Positions 41,115 to 49,959 of a stretch of 64,000 nucleotides of DNA are shown piece after piece. Every line of letters starts with the position of its first letter. Positions within the stretch are counted from its first letter, which is position 1. Origin of the DNA: an uncultured Campylobacter sp. (GTDB lineage Bacteria > Campylobacterota > Campylobacteria > Campylobacterales > Campylobacteraceae). The translations under genes and the position numbers were made by a program. The stretch covers positions 142,453 to 206,452 of the forward strand of contig NZ_CALHVM010000056.1 of assembly GCF_938039205.1 (NCBI RefSeq), in the 5' to 3' direction. The notes beneath the pieces were generated by a model. The model was not told the origin of the DNA. It did not search any database and saw nothing but the letters and a program-made list of their open reading frames with translations.

Positions 41115-43403
41115 ATGAGTAATGAAAAATGTCCATTAAAACAAATCCAAGAAAGATCGGGAAAGCTACTTGATCGCTGGGCGCTGAAAGTCGATAGCGC
41201 ATTTGAAAAGGCGAGCGAGGGATTAGACAAGGCCGCAAAGTGGGCTGATGAAAATATCCCGTTTGCCGGCAAGCTGCTAGACGTGCGCGATCACGCCAAA
41301 GAGATCGACGAGCTACTAGGCGAGTATCACAGAACGACCGCGGCGATATATACGCAAGCAGGGCAGTTTAAAGAGTATCTAGGCAAGCTAAGCCTAGGCA
41401 ACAGAAAAGCGATGTTTAAGGCGCTAGACGGCGAGATGGATCCTGGCGAGCTACCGGAGTACGTCAGGCCGCTATACGAAAAAGTGCGTAAGACTATAGA
41501 CGACGGAGCGCAGGCCCTGGTGGATGCTGGTGCGCTAGAGTCAAAAAACGTCATCAAAGACTACGTCAAACACTACTACAAAAAACACCTAGACGAAGCC
41601 AAAGAAAATAGCCGTATCGCAAAGGCGCTCAGGCAGAGCAAGTTTTTTGCTAGAAAGCAGATGAGCTGGGAGCAAAAGCAACTGCGCGAGATAGAGGACG
41701 ATGCAGCCTTTGCGGTCACAAATACGATCCTAGAGCAAAAAAAGCAGCTGCTTAAAGCCCAAACCCTAAAGCTTTTTGCGGATAAATTTGCCAAAGACGC
41801 GCCGCCTGAGGGGGCCGAGGGGCTAAAATGGGTAAGGATAAGCGACGAAAGCGCGGGCGGCGGGATAAAGAAATACGGCGCGCTAGCGGGCAAATACGTC
41901 CCCGAGGACGTCGCAAACGCTCTAGCGGAAGCTGAGATGCTAGGGCGCGAGATGGCGAAATTTAACGGATCATACTACAAGCTAATCGATCATATCAAAG
42001 TAAACGTGACGGTTAAAAATCCTTTTACGCACCTTTATAACTTCGGCTCAAATATGGCGCTGGCGTTTTTGCACGGGGACTTTAACGAGGCGGTAAAGAC
42101 TACGGCCGCATGGGTAAGCGGGAGTCGGCAGTTTAAAAAATGGGAAAATTTAGCCAACTCGCTAGGGCTTGATAGCCACCTAAGCGACCTCGAGGGGCTG
42201 GTGCGGCCGCTACAAAGGGGCACCGGCGGCAATATCCTAACAAAGGCGCTAAAAAACGCATATATGGCCGAGGGTAGCTATCTGGGCGACAAGGCTAGAT
42301 ATCTATACTCGATGGAGGATAAGGTATTTAAGATCGCGAGGTTTAAGAAGAATTTAGAGCTGATCGCTAAAGACAAGGGTTTTGACGTAAACGACTTTAG
42401 CAAATTTAGCGCGGACGAGCTAAAGGCGGCGATGAAGGACGCGCAATACTCGTACGTGGACTACTCAACTCACTTTAACGGCACGCTAAAACTGCTGGAT
42501 AAAAGCGGAGTGCAGCCGTTTCTCCACTATGCCGTAAAATCGACTCCGATGGTCGTAAAGGCTGCGCTAAAGCGTCCGGATAGATTTTTGATGATGCAAG
42601 CCGTGCTAGCCTACGGCGGAGGCAGCGCATGGCTGGGGGCGGATAATGAAAACGACAATCTAGCAAAGCCTGAGTGGGCCGAAAGCGGCGCGCTACCAAA
42701 CCTGGTGGGCGTAAAAAGTTGGATGAGGGTGGGGAATACGGACTGGTATTTCAACTCCGGGCGCTTGGTGCCGGGCTTTAGGTTTGACGGATTTGACAAG
42801 CTAGAGTTTAACGGAGGCTTCGTCGGCGGCGCCATAAACATAGCAAGCGGCAAAAGTACGCTAGGATATAAGATAGAGGGCGAAGAGGACTCGGCCACCG
42901 AGAAACTAACCAAAAGAATGCTCGAGCTAACCAAAAGCTATTTCCCGCCGATCTCTCCGCTAGGCCGCTACGGGCAGCAGCTGGGCGCGCAAGCTACGGC
43001 TGACGTCACGGGGCTAGACGTAGCGCCTAAAGACTACAACAAAGACGATCTAGGATACGGCGGTATAATGGCAAGGGGCGTGGGCGTGAGGCGTTTCGAC
43101 AAGAAAAAAGAGTATGGCAAGGAGCTAAAAAAGGCTCGCAAGGAGTACGAGCAGTTCGTGCCGGTCAAAGTGCCCGACTCCAAAGATAAGGAAAAGGTAG
43201 AAAAAGCCAAAGCCCATAACGAAAAGATCGCAAAGCTAAGCGTGCAAGATCTGCGCGAGGCTAAGGCTAGGGCGGAAGCTAAATTTAAGCGTATAAAAGA
43301 CGCCGCGACCGCAGACGGCGTGAAGCTAGATATCGAGCTGCTAAAGCAAGGCAAGCAGGGCGGCGGGGCTTTTGGAGGCTTTAAATTTAAGTTTGGGGAG
43401 TGA
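41115..43403 (+). CDS. Large polyvalent-protein-associated (LPD38-like) phage protein
   Basis: 762 residues. The middle segment VKNPFTHLYNFGSNMALAFL followed by long helices resembles LPD38-type domains of phage polyvalent proteins. The N-terminal part is charged and helical, with AGKLLDVRDHAKEIDELLG at the start. The C-terminal end is Lys-rich. It follows the 1908-residue gene and may be co-ejected or act as its partner. Last gene of the rightward late operon; convergent with the HEPN gene. Confidence 0.6.
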   Translation: MSNEKCPLKQIQERSGKLLDRWALKVDSAFEKASEGLDKAAKWADENIPFAGKLLDVRDHAKEIDELLGEYHRTTAAIYTQAGQFKEYLGKLSLGNRKAMFKALDGEMDPGELPEYVRPLYEKVRKTIDDGAQALVDAGALESKNVIKDYVKHYYKKHLDEAKENSRIAKALRQSKFFARKQMSWEQKQLREIEDDAAFAVTNTILEQKKQLLKAQTLKLFADKFAKDAPPEGAEGLKWVRISDESAGGGIKKYGALAGKYVPEDVANALAEAEMLGREMAKFNGSYYKLIDHIKVNVTVKNPFTHLYNFGSNMALAFLHGDFNEAVKTTAAWVSGSRQFKKWENLANSLGLDSHLSDLEGLVRPLQRGTGGNILTKALKNAYMAEGSYLGDKARYLYSMEDKVFKIARFKKNLELIAKDKGFDVNDFSKFSADELKAAMKDAQYSYVDYSTHFNGTLKLLDKSGVQPFLHYAVKSTPMVVKAALKRPDRFLMMQAVLAYGGGSAWLGADNENDNLAKPEWAESGALPNLVGVKSWMRVGNTDWYFNSGRLVPGFRFDGFDKLEFNGGFVGGAINIASGKSTLGYKIEGEEDSATEKLTKRMLELTKSYFPPISPLGRYGQQLGAQATADVTGLDVAPKDYNKDDLGYGGIMARGVGVRRFDKKKEYGKELKKARKEYEQFVPVKVPDSKDKEKVEKAKAHNEKIAKLSVQDLREAKARAEAKFKRIKDAATADGVKLDIELLKQGKQGGGAFGGFKFKFGE

Positions 43404-43440
43404 TCGATTTTCTTTACTTTTTTAGAAATTTGAGCTATAA

Positions 43441-44007
43441 TTAGTCCGAAGTTAAAGGCGAGAGCTTCTCTTTCTCGCCGTTCTCGTTTAAATATCCTAT
43501 TAAATCCTCATGAAAACATCCCATAATATCGTCTAAAAAGATACTCAAATTTTGCGGCATTATGCCTGTCACTTCCCCGTTTCTTAACGTGCTCACGCGA
43601 GGTTTGCCGTCGTTGGTTTTATATAAATTTTCAAAGTGAAAAGCGCGGTTTCTAATCGAAACCAAAAGATCGAGGCATATCCTGACTTTGTAAAAATTTC
43701 TTAGCTTGGTTTTTCTATTTGTCTTTGAGTATTTGCGAAAATCTACGCCTCTAAGATCTAAAATCAGGTTATGAATGCTGCGGCGGTTGATGAGCTGCGC
43801 CCAGTAACCGAAGGTCTGATGAGAGATAAACGCGCCATCGTTGATGTCCAAAATCTGCGCGACCCTGTTTCTAGTCGCGATCTCGATGATACCCAGCTTT
43901 GGCGCCAGCTCACGGATAAGCAAAAAATTTGCCCTGTGCTCGTCAGCACTGGAGTATCCGGCTAGCCTGTCTTTAGAAAATATCGCCTCGAGTTCATCTT
44001 GGTTCAT
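43441..44007 (-). CDS. Abi_2-like HEPN-domain protein, candidate superinfection/abortive infection factor
   Basis: 188 residues. The pattern R119-N-R-A-F-H124 is the HEPN R-x4-6-H motif for RNA cleavage, in the context CLDLLVSIRNRAFHFENL. The N-terminal YSSADEHRANFLLIRELAPKLGIIEIATRN also recalls Abi_2/AbiD/F proteins. Such proteins cut RNA during infection by competing phages. It lies antisense at the end of the late operon, separate from structural genes, a common moron position. There is no clear partner antitoxin nearby. Confidence 0.7.
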   Translation of the reverse strand: MNQDELEAIFSKDRLAGYSSADEHRANFLLIRELAPKLGIIEIATRNRVAQILDINDGAFISHQTFGYWAQLINRRSIHNLILDLRGVDFRKYSKTNRKTKLRNFYKVRICLDLLVSIRNRAFHFENLYKTNDGKPRVSTLRNGEVTGIMPQNLSIFLDDIMGCFHEDLIGYLNENGEKEKLSPLTSD

Positions 44008-44904
44008 CTACGGCCCTTTATGCAATTTGCGCGATTTTAGCCAAAATTTGCTTAAGCTTGGTCGTGCATGCGGGGTATTAAATGGGCCAAGCGTCGGCGA
44101 TCGCGCGAGTTTGAAACGACACAAGCGGCAAGCGATGCGGACGCGGGGGGGGGGCGGCTTGGCATTTTCTCTTACGGCGCAAACGCAAACGCGAACGCAC
44201 AAAACAGCCGGGGCAAATAATGAGGTAATCCCTCGGGGCGGGGCGAGTGCGCGGGTTTTGGAAGCTAAACCCAGCCCGTTTTTGATATTTTTGCGGCGGT
44301 TTGCGAAAAAATAGGCGGACATGGCGGCTTGCTCGGGTAGCTTTGCTCGAAAACGGCTTAAGCTTCGCGAGCCGAAAACCTGCGAAAAACGGTTTGGAAA
44401 TTTGGTTACGAAAAGAATACTTTTCAATACTACTTTTTAAAGAGTGCCTAAAATAGGGCATTTTCGCACGGTAAAGAAAAGCGGCTTAAGGTTGGGGCGG
44501 GCAAATTTAGCTAAATTTGGGCGAAAAACGGCGATTTGGTTTAAGGTTAGGGCGGCTTTTGCTCGGGTAGGTTAGTTTTATTTTTTAAGCTTTGCGGCGG
44601 CGTGGTTGGTAGGCTGGCGGCAGTCGATCGGAGCGAGCGGGTAAATTTAGATGTTATAGGGGGGGGCTATGAACCCACTCGCCCTGCGCACTACAATACT
44701 ACCGTCACCCTTAAAATTTCAAAATTTTCAAACTTTTTTATTATAAAATTTACTTATAATTTCACTTGCAAAGCCCTAAAATAGCGCTTTTTTATCTAAT
44801 TTGGTCGATACTTTTATGAAACTTTACCTTTTTGTGAGACTTCCTCTTGGGCGCGCCAGCGTTGGGGCTTGCGGCCACTGCTCCCCGCCGTGCTCGGTTT
44901 AGCC
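44008..44904. other. 897-base non-coding region with G tracts and direct repeats, between HEPN gene and terL
   Basis: No ORF here has coding character. G10 lies at 44145-44154 and G8 at 44659-44666. GCTCGGGTAG occurs at 44331-44340 and 44561-44570, in related contexts. GGYTTAAGGTTRGGGCGG-like repeats lie at 44483-44500 and 44539-44555. GCCCTAAAATAG-type palindromes are at 44446-44459 and 44773-44787. The 3' part is AT-rich. It could hold a packaging site, an old genetic module or terL 3' regulation; none is proven. Confidence 0.6.
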
Positions 44905-46464
44905 TTACACCCAGCTTTCCTCCTCTACGTAATCATCGTAAATTTCATCATAGCTCTCGTCAAAAAATCGCCCTGCAATGTATTGCAAGATATATGCTGC
45001 CGCGTCCATGATATCGTCGCTCTTACTCTCCGTCTCTGGGTCAAATCCAAGCAGCTGTGCCTCTAGTTCGTCGGTAGCGTTTAAATTTGCATTATGATAA
45101 ATTTGCCTTGTGCGGTAGTAGGGTTCTAGATTTGAGATGCGTTTGTTTTTAGAGTTGCCGCCGTGGCTAAGCGGGTCTATCGGCAAATTTACGCCAGTTA
45201 GTTTTTGGATAGTGTCGATCGTGTAGAAAAAGTCGTTTTGCATGCCGGCCTTTTCTATGCCGATGCGCGCGGGATTAAAGGTGAGATAAATTTCGATTAT
45301 CCGTAGGCTTCGCTCAAATGGCGTAAAGTACCCACTCGTGATGTCGATGATAAAAAGCCTATTTTGCCTATCGATCGCAAAGGTAACATAGGCTGTCTGG
45401 TCTCTGCCTTTCCCGCTTGATATGTCGGCTACGGTATAAATTTGACACTCTTTTAGCCAAATTTTCTCTCCGCTTTCTAGCTCTATTTTGTTGGCTCGTC
45501 TGATTTTTAGCTCTTGTTTGTTTACCCCGTCTGTTACCGTAACGGTGGTAAACGGTTCGTTAGCCCTGTATTCCACCCCTTTAAAGTACCTAAAATATTC
45601 GCGCTTAAAGATAGCCTTTTGCGGGTCGATAGCCGCACACATATACTCTTGGTAAAATTCATTAGCTAGCCCTTTTGAAACTAGGGTGCTTTGTATCTTT
45701 TTGATTTTTTCTACCGGGAAACGAGACGGCCATGAGCTCGTGCCGTTTCTGATGATTGGAATTTTTATGTAGATCCAGTCTTGTTTGGCGTCCATCTCTT
45801 CCGTGTTGTTTACGATGTTGTTTAGGATGCTGTCTTCGTGCAGTATAGTACCCAGTATCACGGCCTTGCCGCGCGTAGGGTGCAGAGTAGGGAGCAAGTC
45901 GGCATAAAACCAGCTGCGAAGCTTTTGGCGGTTGGCGTTTGAGTCGATAGGGTATCTGCCGACTTTACTCTCCAGGTCGTCTATGATTAGTAGCGTAGGG
46001 CGCATGTTGTCGATATTTATACCGCGAGGATCTTGCCCGGCCGAGAGAGAGACGACGTAGCATTTTTTCTCTATACTTTTGCCGCCTTCATCCTTTATCC
46101 CTTGATTTATAATAACCTCGATAAACCCTTTATTCCAAGCCTTACCGCGGGCTATGGCGTAACCTTTAGCAGCCGCTTTGTCGATACTGCCTTTGATGGC
46201 TTCTAAAAACGCCGTAGCCTTGTCTTCGTTGGCCGAAACGATCATGATAAAAGGCTCGGCGGCGAAATAAAGGCGGCTTAATACATAAATTTTATTTAGT
46301 AGGGTAGTTTTGCCGGCGCCGCGAAAAACTGCCACGGCCTTGTATTGTCCGTCGCCGTCGATAAAGCGGATAATCTCAAGGTGAAATTTAGGCGTCTTGT
46401 TTTCAAAAATTTCAGGTTCAACGTCTTTAGCAAATTTGAGATATAGCTCAGGAGATAGGTTCAT
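44905..46464 (-). CDS. terL: Terminase large subunit
   Basis: 519 residues from ATG 46464 (AAAGGATGCC upstream; the longer frame is AT-rich and lacks a site). ATPase Walker A is FRGAGKTT (47-54) and Walker B is LLIIDDLE (158-165). The C-terminal nuclease part contains YTVADISSGKGRDQTAYV and later RIGIEKAGMQ with acidic residues, an RNase H-like metal site. It translocates DNA through the portal and cuts it. Unusual: minus strand at the far right, opposite to the late operon and far from terS. Confidence 0.92.
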   Translation of the reverse strand: MNLSPELYLKFAKDVEPEIFENKTPKFHLEIIRFIDGDGQYKAVAVFRGAGKTTLLNKIYVLSRLYFAAEPFIMIVSANEDKATAFLEAIKGSIDKAAAKGYAIARGKAWNKGFIEVIINQGIKDEGGKSIEKKCYVVSLSAGQDPRGINIDNMRPTLLIIDDLESKVGRYPIDSNANRQKLRSWFYADLLPTLHPTRGKAVILGTILHEDSILNNIVNNTEEMDAKQDWIYIKIPIIRNGTSSWPSRFPVEKIKKIQSTLVSKGLANEFYQEYMCAAIDPQKAIFKREYFRYFKGVEYRANEPFTTVTVTDGVNKQELKIRRANKIELESGEKIWLKECQIYTVADISSGKGRDQTAYVTFAIDRQNRLFIIDITSGYFTPFERSLRIIEIYLTFNPARIGIEKAGMQNDFFYTIDTIQKLTGVNLPIDPLSHGGNSKNKRISNLEPYYRTRQIYHNANLNATDELEAQLLGFDPETESKSDDIMDAAAYILQYIAGRFFDESYDEIYDDYVEEESWV

Positions 46465-46615
46465 TTGGCATCCTTTTTTGTTTAAAAAGGTAACATAGAT
46501 TGTCCTAAATTTTATAAAAAATACATAATAAAAAAACAAACGGATATTTTTGCGGATATTTTAAAATCTTAATATAAAAAATATACTGTATTTAATGGTG
46601 CTATCTTAACAATAT

Positions 46616-46646
46616 GAATTCCTTCGAGCGCACCATTTATTCATTT
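46616..46646 (+). repeat. attR, 31-bp direct repeat
   Basis: Identical to 8350-8380, with different bases on both sides. It carries only the 3' part of the tRNA-Arg gene, as expected for the distal end of an element that re-creates the tRNA at its left side. Excision would join the two and remove about 38.3 kb. Confidence 0.95.
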
Positions 46647-46674
46647 ATAATTAACCCTTTTTCACAAATCTTTT

Positions 46675-46839
46675 TTATTTATCCTTGCTTTTCTTTTGGT
46701 TATATTTTCTTGCTTTAAGTGGTTTTGCATATAAATTATATGAGCAAAAACTTTTAGAGATAAAATTTAAATCGTTAGATCTTGAGTAAATTATTGCTTT
46801 GTCTTTTAAATTTTCTTGCGGCTTACTAAAAACAATCAT
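46675..46839 (-). CDS. Possible small host ORF or gene remnant right of attR
   Basis: 54 residues from ATG 46839 (MIVFSKPQENLKDKAIIYSR), basic and Lys/Ser-rich, with no clear ribosome binding site. Further right, another minus-strand open segment (about 46912-47070, containing LRKTIFSAFAEDIEVIQKRY and no start codon) also looks protein-like. Together they suggest a decayed gene in this AT-rich 575-base stretch (46647-47221). The rest of the stretch shows nothing else. Low confidence. Confidence 0.3.
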   Translation of the reverse strand: MIVFSKPQENLKDKAIIYSRSNDLNFISKSFCSYNLYAKPLKARKYNQKKSKDK

Positions 46840-47221
46840 TTAATTCTTATCTTGGATAAAAAATATAAAAACTACTCAATTTTTATGATACATAGTTTAA
46901 TGCTTATAATAATAGGTCAAAAAGTAAAATGCAGACTATTTTTGCTATTTTGTATTGAAAACTATAATTTTCAAATAAATATTTATATCTCTTTTGTATT
47001 ACCTCAATATCTTCAGCAAATGCCGAAAATATGGTTTTTCTTAACGTTTTACCTTTTGAATTAAAACAATTTATCCATCAAATTTCATGCTAAATTTAAC
47101 TGATAATTTTTATGCTTATTTTACTAAATATTTTGCACTCTATTGTGTGTTTTTTTGAGGCAAATTTTATGAAGTAAATTGGATTAACAAAATGAAGGAG
47201 AAAATAGAGCTTTTAATAGCC

Positions 47222-47710
47222 CTATTTTTTATGTTTTTTTGGGTAGTCAAAAAACAGAGCCTTTGCGCCGTGCTCTTTTAGATCCTTGAAGCTACCGTCA
47301 AATTCGACGCAAAAAATGCCGCATGTAGGTATATTTCCGATCGCAGCATCACTTAAAAGCTCACAAATTTCCGTTATCGCGTCGTTGTGTCCGATGATAA
47401 AAACGCTTTGAAATTTGTCGTCAAACTCTCTTATAAAGGCTAAAAGCTCGTGCGTCTGTGCACCGTATAACTCGTCTTTAAATTTGATTTTCTTCTTAAA
47501 TTTGACTGCTTCGGCTAGCTTTTGAGCTGTTTTAGCGCAGCGTTTGGCGGGGCTTGAAAATATTGCATCTGCCCTAACCTCATGCTTTTTTAGTCGTTCG
47601 TACATCAGCGCCAGATCCTTTTTGCCCCGATCGCTTAGATCGCGCTCAAAGTCGCTACCCTCACCCTCATCTACGGCTTTTGCGTGCCTGATAAAGTAGA
47701 TTTTTTTCAT
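47222..47710 (-). CDS. sixA: SixA-type phosphohistidine phosphatase
   Basis: 162 residues of the histidine phosphatase superfamily. The active-site R8-H9-A in IYFIRHAKAV, the ERDLSDRGKKDL segment and the later IIGHNDAITEI (second His) are typical of SixA. SixA removes phosphate from phosphohistidine in phosphorelays or the nitrogen-PTS. The upstream ferritin-like gene ends two bases before its start, so they form one transcript. Confidence 0.9.
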   Translation of the reverse strand: MKKIYFIRHAKAVDEGEGSDFERDLSDRGKKDLALMYERLKKHEVRADAIFSSPAKRCAKTAQKLAEAVKFKKKIKFKDELYGAQTHELLAFIREFDDKFQSVFIIGHNDAITEICELLSDAAIGNIPTCGIFCVEFDGSFKDLKEHGAKALFFDYPKKHKK

Positions 47711-47711
47711 T

Positions 47712-48551
47712 TTATTCCGCCTTTCCGGCTTTTGCTATATTTTTTATGTGCTCGATTTCCACCTCGCTAAAGCCTGATTTTAGGCGCGCGCTCACGTTTA
47801 GCTCGCGAGACTGCAAAAAGGCTTTAGGGTAGATTTTTTGCACGATTTGCGCGTAGATTTCGGGGCTTACACCCTCGTTTTCGCAGGCAAATTTAAACCA
47901 CAGATCGCCCTTTGAGACGTGCGAGATCTCCTCGTCTAAGATAACTTGCAAAATTTCGCAAAGCTGCGCCTTGTTTTCGTCTTTTTCGCACTCGGTTTCT
48001 AGTTTTTTTAGCATAAACGCATTTGCATCAAGGCCGTTTGCCTCCATATATCTAGGCAGCACTGCCATACGTTCAAGTAGCGACGAGGAGGTGTTTTGCA
48101 GAGCGATAAAAAGCCCGTCGTGTACGGTAAAATCGCCGTATTTCACGTCAAATTTAGCCATATGCTCCTCGATCATCTTAAAGTGCCTGATCTCATCCTC
48201 TGCAACCTCTAGCCAGTCGTCATAGTAGGCTTTTGGTAGCGCGCGGAAGCGATATGCCGCATCTAGCGCGATATCTACGGCGCTGTATTCGATGTGTGCG
48301 ATCGAATGAAGGAAGGCTTTTTGTTTGTCGGCTTGCTTTTTACTGCCGATTTCTCTCATCGCTACGACCTCGCAAAATGCCGCGTAGCTTGGGCGCTCGA
48401 GCTGTTTTATCTTGTCAAATTTGCCGCCCTCTTCTATCTGTGCGTCAAATTTACCTGCCTTATACTCGGCATAAAATCGTCTAAATTTATCAAATTTAAG
48501 CTCCTTGTCGCCGCATTCTAAAATTTCCCAAATTTGATCGAAAAATCTCAT
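47712..48551 (-). CDS. DUF455 ferritin-like protein
   Basis: 279 residues. Helices carry repeated metal-ligand-like Glu/His pairs (HSIAHIEYSAVDIALDAAYRF, EVAEDEIRHFKMIEEHM, DEEISHVSKG), as in the DUF455 ferritin-like fold. This family is related to diiron MiaE-type proteins, but its reaction in Campylobacter is not established. It overlaps the rhomboid gene by four bases and is followed by sixA. Confidence 0.85.
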   Translation of the reverse strand: MRFFDQIWEILECGDKELKFDKFRRFYAEYKAGKFDAQIEEGGKFDKIKQLERPSYAAFCEVVAMREIGSKKQADKQKAFLHSIAHIEYSAVDIALDAAYRFRALPKAYYDDWLEVAEDEIRHFKMIEEHMAKFDVKYGDFTVHDGLFIALQNTSSSLLERMAVLPRYMEANGLDANAFMLKKLETECEKDENKAQLCEILQVILDEEISHVSKGDLWFKFACENEGVSPEIYAQIVQKIYPKAFLQSRELNVSARLKSGFSEVEIEHIKNIAKAGKAE

Positions 48552-49081
48552 TTTATCACCTTAAATTTTACTCCGAAATATCCTAGCGCAAAGCCGATAA
48601 TATGCGCGTACCAGGCGACGTTTACGCCCATAGCTACGGGCGCGAAGCTCATTAGCAAGATAGCGATTATTAGCCCCTTTCGGCTGTTTGCGTCTAAAAA
48701 CGCCAAAACGCCTAGCAGCAGGCTGATCGCGCCGCTAGCTCCGACTAAATTTATAAAAGTTCCGTTGGTTTTAAACATAACATAAATATAAATAAAACTA
48801 AGTAGCGAGGTTAAAACGCCTCCGATGCAGTAAATGACGGCAAATTTTTCGCTGCCGTAGTACCGCTCAAGAAGCGATCCAAACTGATACAAAACCGCCA
48901 TATTCATCAGCAGATGGACCAAATTTGCGTGCATAAACATCGAGGTAGCGGGCTGCCAAACGAAAAGTCCGTCTATAAAAAACATATTTAGCCCAAGCGT
49001 CGCGTTGTTTCCGCAGATGCCGCAGTAAACGGCAAAAAATATTAGACAATTTAGCGCGATGAGCGATATTGTGGCTTTCAA
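48548..49081 (-). CDS. Rhomboid-family intramembrane serine protease
   Basis: 177 residues with six hydrophobic segments. The catalytic Ser is S117 in GASGAISLLLG, and the catalytic His is H160 in AWYAHIIGFALG. The HANLVHLLMNMAVLYQFG segment (51-68) holds the conserved H/N motif of the oxyanion region. It would cleave membrane proteins within the bilayer. Three genes (rhomboid, DUF455, sixA) run in the same direction with minimal gaps. Confidence 0.92.
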   Translation of the reverse strand: MKATISLIALNCLIFFAVYCGICGNNATLGLNMFFIDGLFVWQPATSMFMHANLVHLLMNMAVLYQFGSLLERYYGSEKFAVIYCIGGVLTSLLSFIYIYVMFKTNGTFINLVGASGAISLLLGVLAFLDANSRKGLIIAILLMSFAPVAMGVNVAWYAHIIGFALGYFGVKFKVIK

Positions 49082-49133
49082 AAACGGCTCCTTTTTAAAG
49101 GCCTTATCATATAAAATTTAGACATAAATTTAG

Positions 49134-49793
49134 CTAAAAACTAACCTTGCCAAAGCCGGCGAATCTGTTTGACGTTAGGCAGGTAGCGTCGCCGCCCTTG
49201 CACGCCACGATGTATGAGTTCACCTCTTTGCCGCCTATTTTGTGGCTATTTTTTTGAAATAGATTTATAAATCCACTTTTGTTTTTGCCTCTGGTATTAT
49301 GCATAAATCTTATAGTTCCATCGTCTTCTATGCGGTCTATGATGCCAAGGTGCGTTATGATTTGTTTATTTTTGCCTTTGGTTTGGCTTGTGGTGTTGTT
49401 AAAAAACACCAAATCTCCGAGCTTCGGGCTTGTTTGCGAGATCAAATTTCGCTTTTTATAAAAATTATAAATAGCTTGCGATTTCGATCCTTGTTCGCCG
49501 TAAAATTTGAGCAAATTCGTCTCGGAAAAGTAAACGTTGTTTATGTTTTTATTTACTAGCGAGACGAAGCCTGAGCAGTCTCCGCCATCTTTTTTGCCTA
49601 AAAATCCTTGCATAAAATTTGAAAGTGCGATACCGCCCAGATCGTTAAACACGTCTTGTTGTGAGTTTAAAAATCTCGCGTTTAAGATCTGTCCGCTTTG
49701 ATCGGTCGGGTAAATTTTGGGCGCATTGTTCGCGCATCCGCTAAAAATCAAAGCGGCAATCGACGCAAGCGGTAAAAAAATCGTAAATTTCAT
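49134..49793 (-). CDS. NlpC/P60-like (CHAP-like) lipoprotein
   Basis: 219 residues. Lipoprotein signal with Cys20 in IFSGC. Catalytic-type Cys73 lies in GGDCSGFVSLV and His148 in IITHLGIID, as in papain-like NlpC/P60 peptidases that cut peptidoglycan stem peptides. The spacing and the KLGDLVFFN segment support it. Attached to the inner or outer membrane, it probably remodels cell wall. A short gap separates it from the rhomboid operon. Confidence 0.8.
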   Translation of the reverse strand: MKFTIFLPLASIAALIFSGCANNAPKIYPTDQSGQILNARFLNSQQDVFNDLGGIALSNFMQGFLGKKDGGDCSGFVSLVNKNINNVYFSETNLLKFYGEQGSKSQAIYNFYKKRNLISQTSPKLGDLVFFNNTTSQTKGKNKQIITHLGIIDRIEDDGTIRFMHNTRGKNKSGFINLFQKNSHKIGGKEVNSYIVACKGGDATCLTSNRFAGFGKVSF

Positions 49794-49959
49794 TTTGTTA
49801 TCCTATTTTTTATCTAAGGCGACGTTTTGCGGTAAATTTGAGCGCTGGAAACTAGCCGCCTAAAAGCAAGATTATATAAATAAATCGGTAAATATCGGCA
49901 TAAATTTAAATTTATAAGCTAAATTTTACTATACTTTGGATTTTATTTAAGGATTTAAG

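Larger units (their letters stand above)
8350..46646. mobile_element. Integrated prophage, about 38.3 kb, in tRNA-Arg
   Basis: The boundaries are the two 31-bp repeats. The content includes a tyrosine integrase, an excisionase-like protein, a repressor pair with operator, a primase-helicase, and small and large terminase. It also has a portal, scaffold-like protein, capsid, fibres, spanins, a holin, an endolysin and polyvalent proteins. There is no sheath, tube, baseplate set or tape measure, which argues for a podovirus-type particle. All essential lytic functions appear present and unbroken, so it could be inducible. The small NrdD-like ORF is the only clearly broken gene inside. Confidence 0.93.

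Noticed and set aside
43841..44427. ORFs on both strands across the G10 tract
   Set aside because: They are low-complexity, overlap the HEPN gene end, and show no domain; treated as shadows.
44602..44784. 60-residue ORF across the G8 tract as a phase-variable gene
   Set aside because: No ribosome binding site, no protein-like sequence and no homologue recognised; codon use is unlike neighbours.
8350..46646. Mu-like or contractile-tail prophage
   Set aside because: No transposase pair, sheath, tube or tape-measure gene; instead a tRNA-specific integrase and terminase pair.
46816..47064. Plus-strand 82-residue ORF in the right flank
   Set aside because: AT-rich hydrophobic reading with no start signal; the minus strand looks more protein-like.
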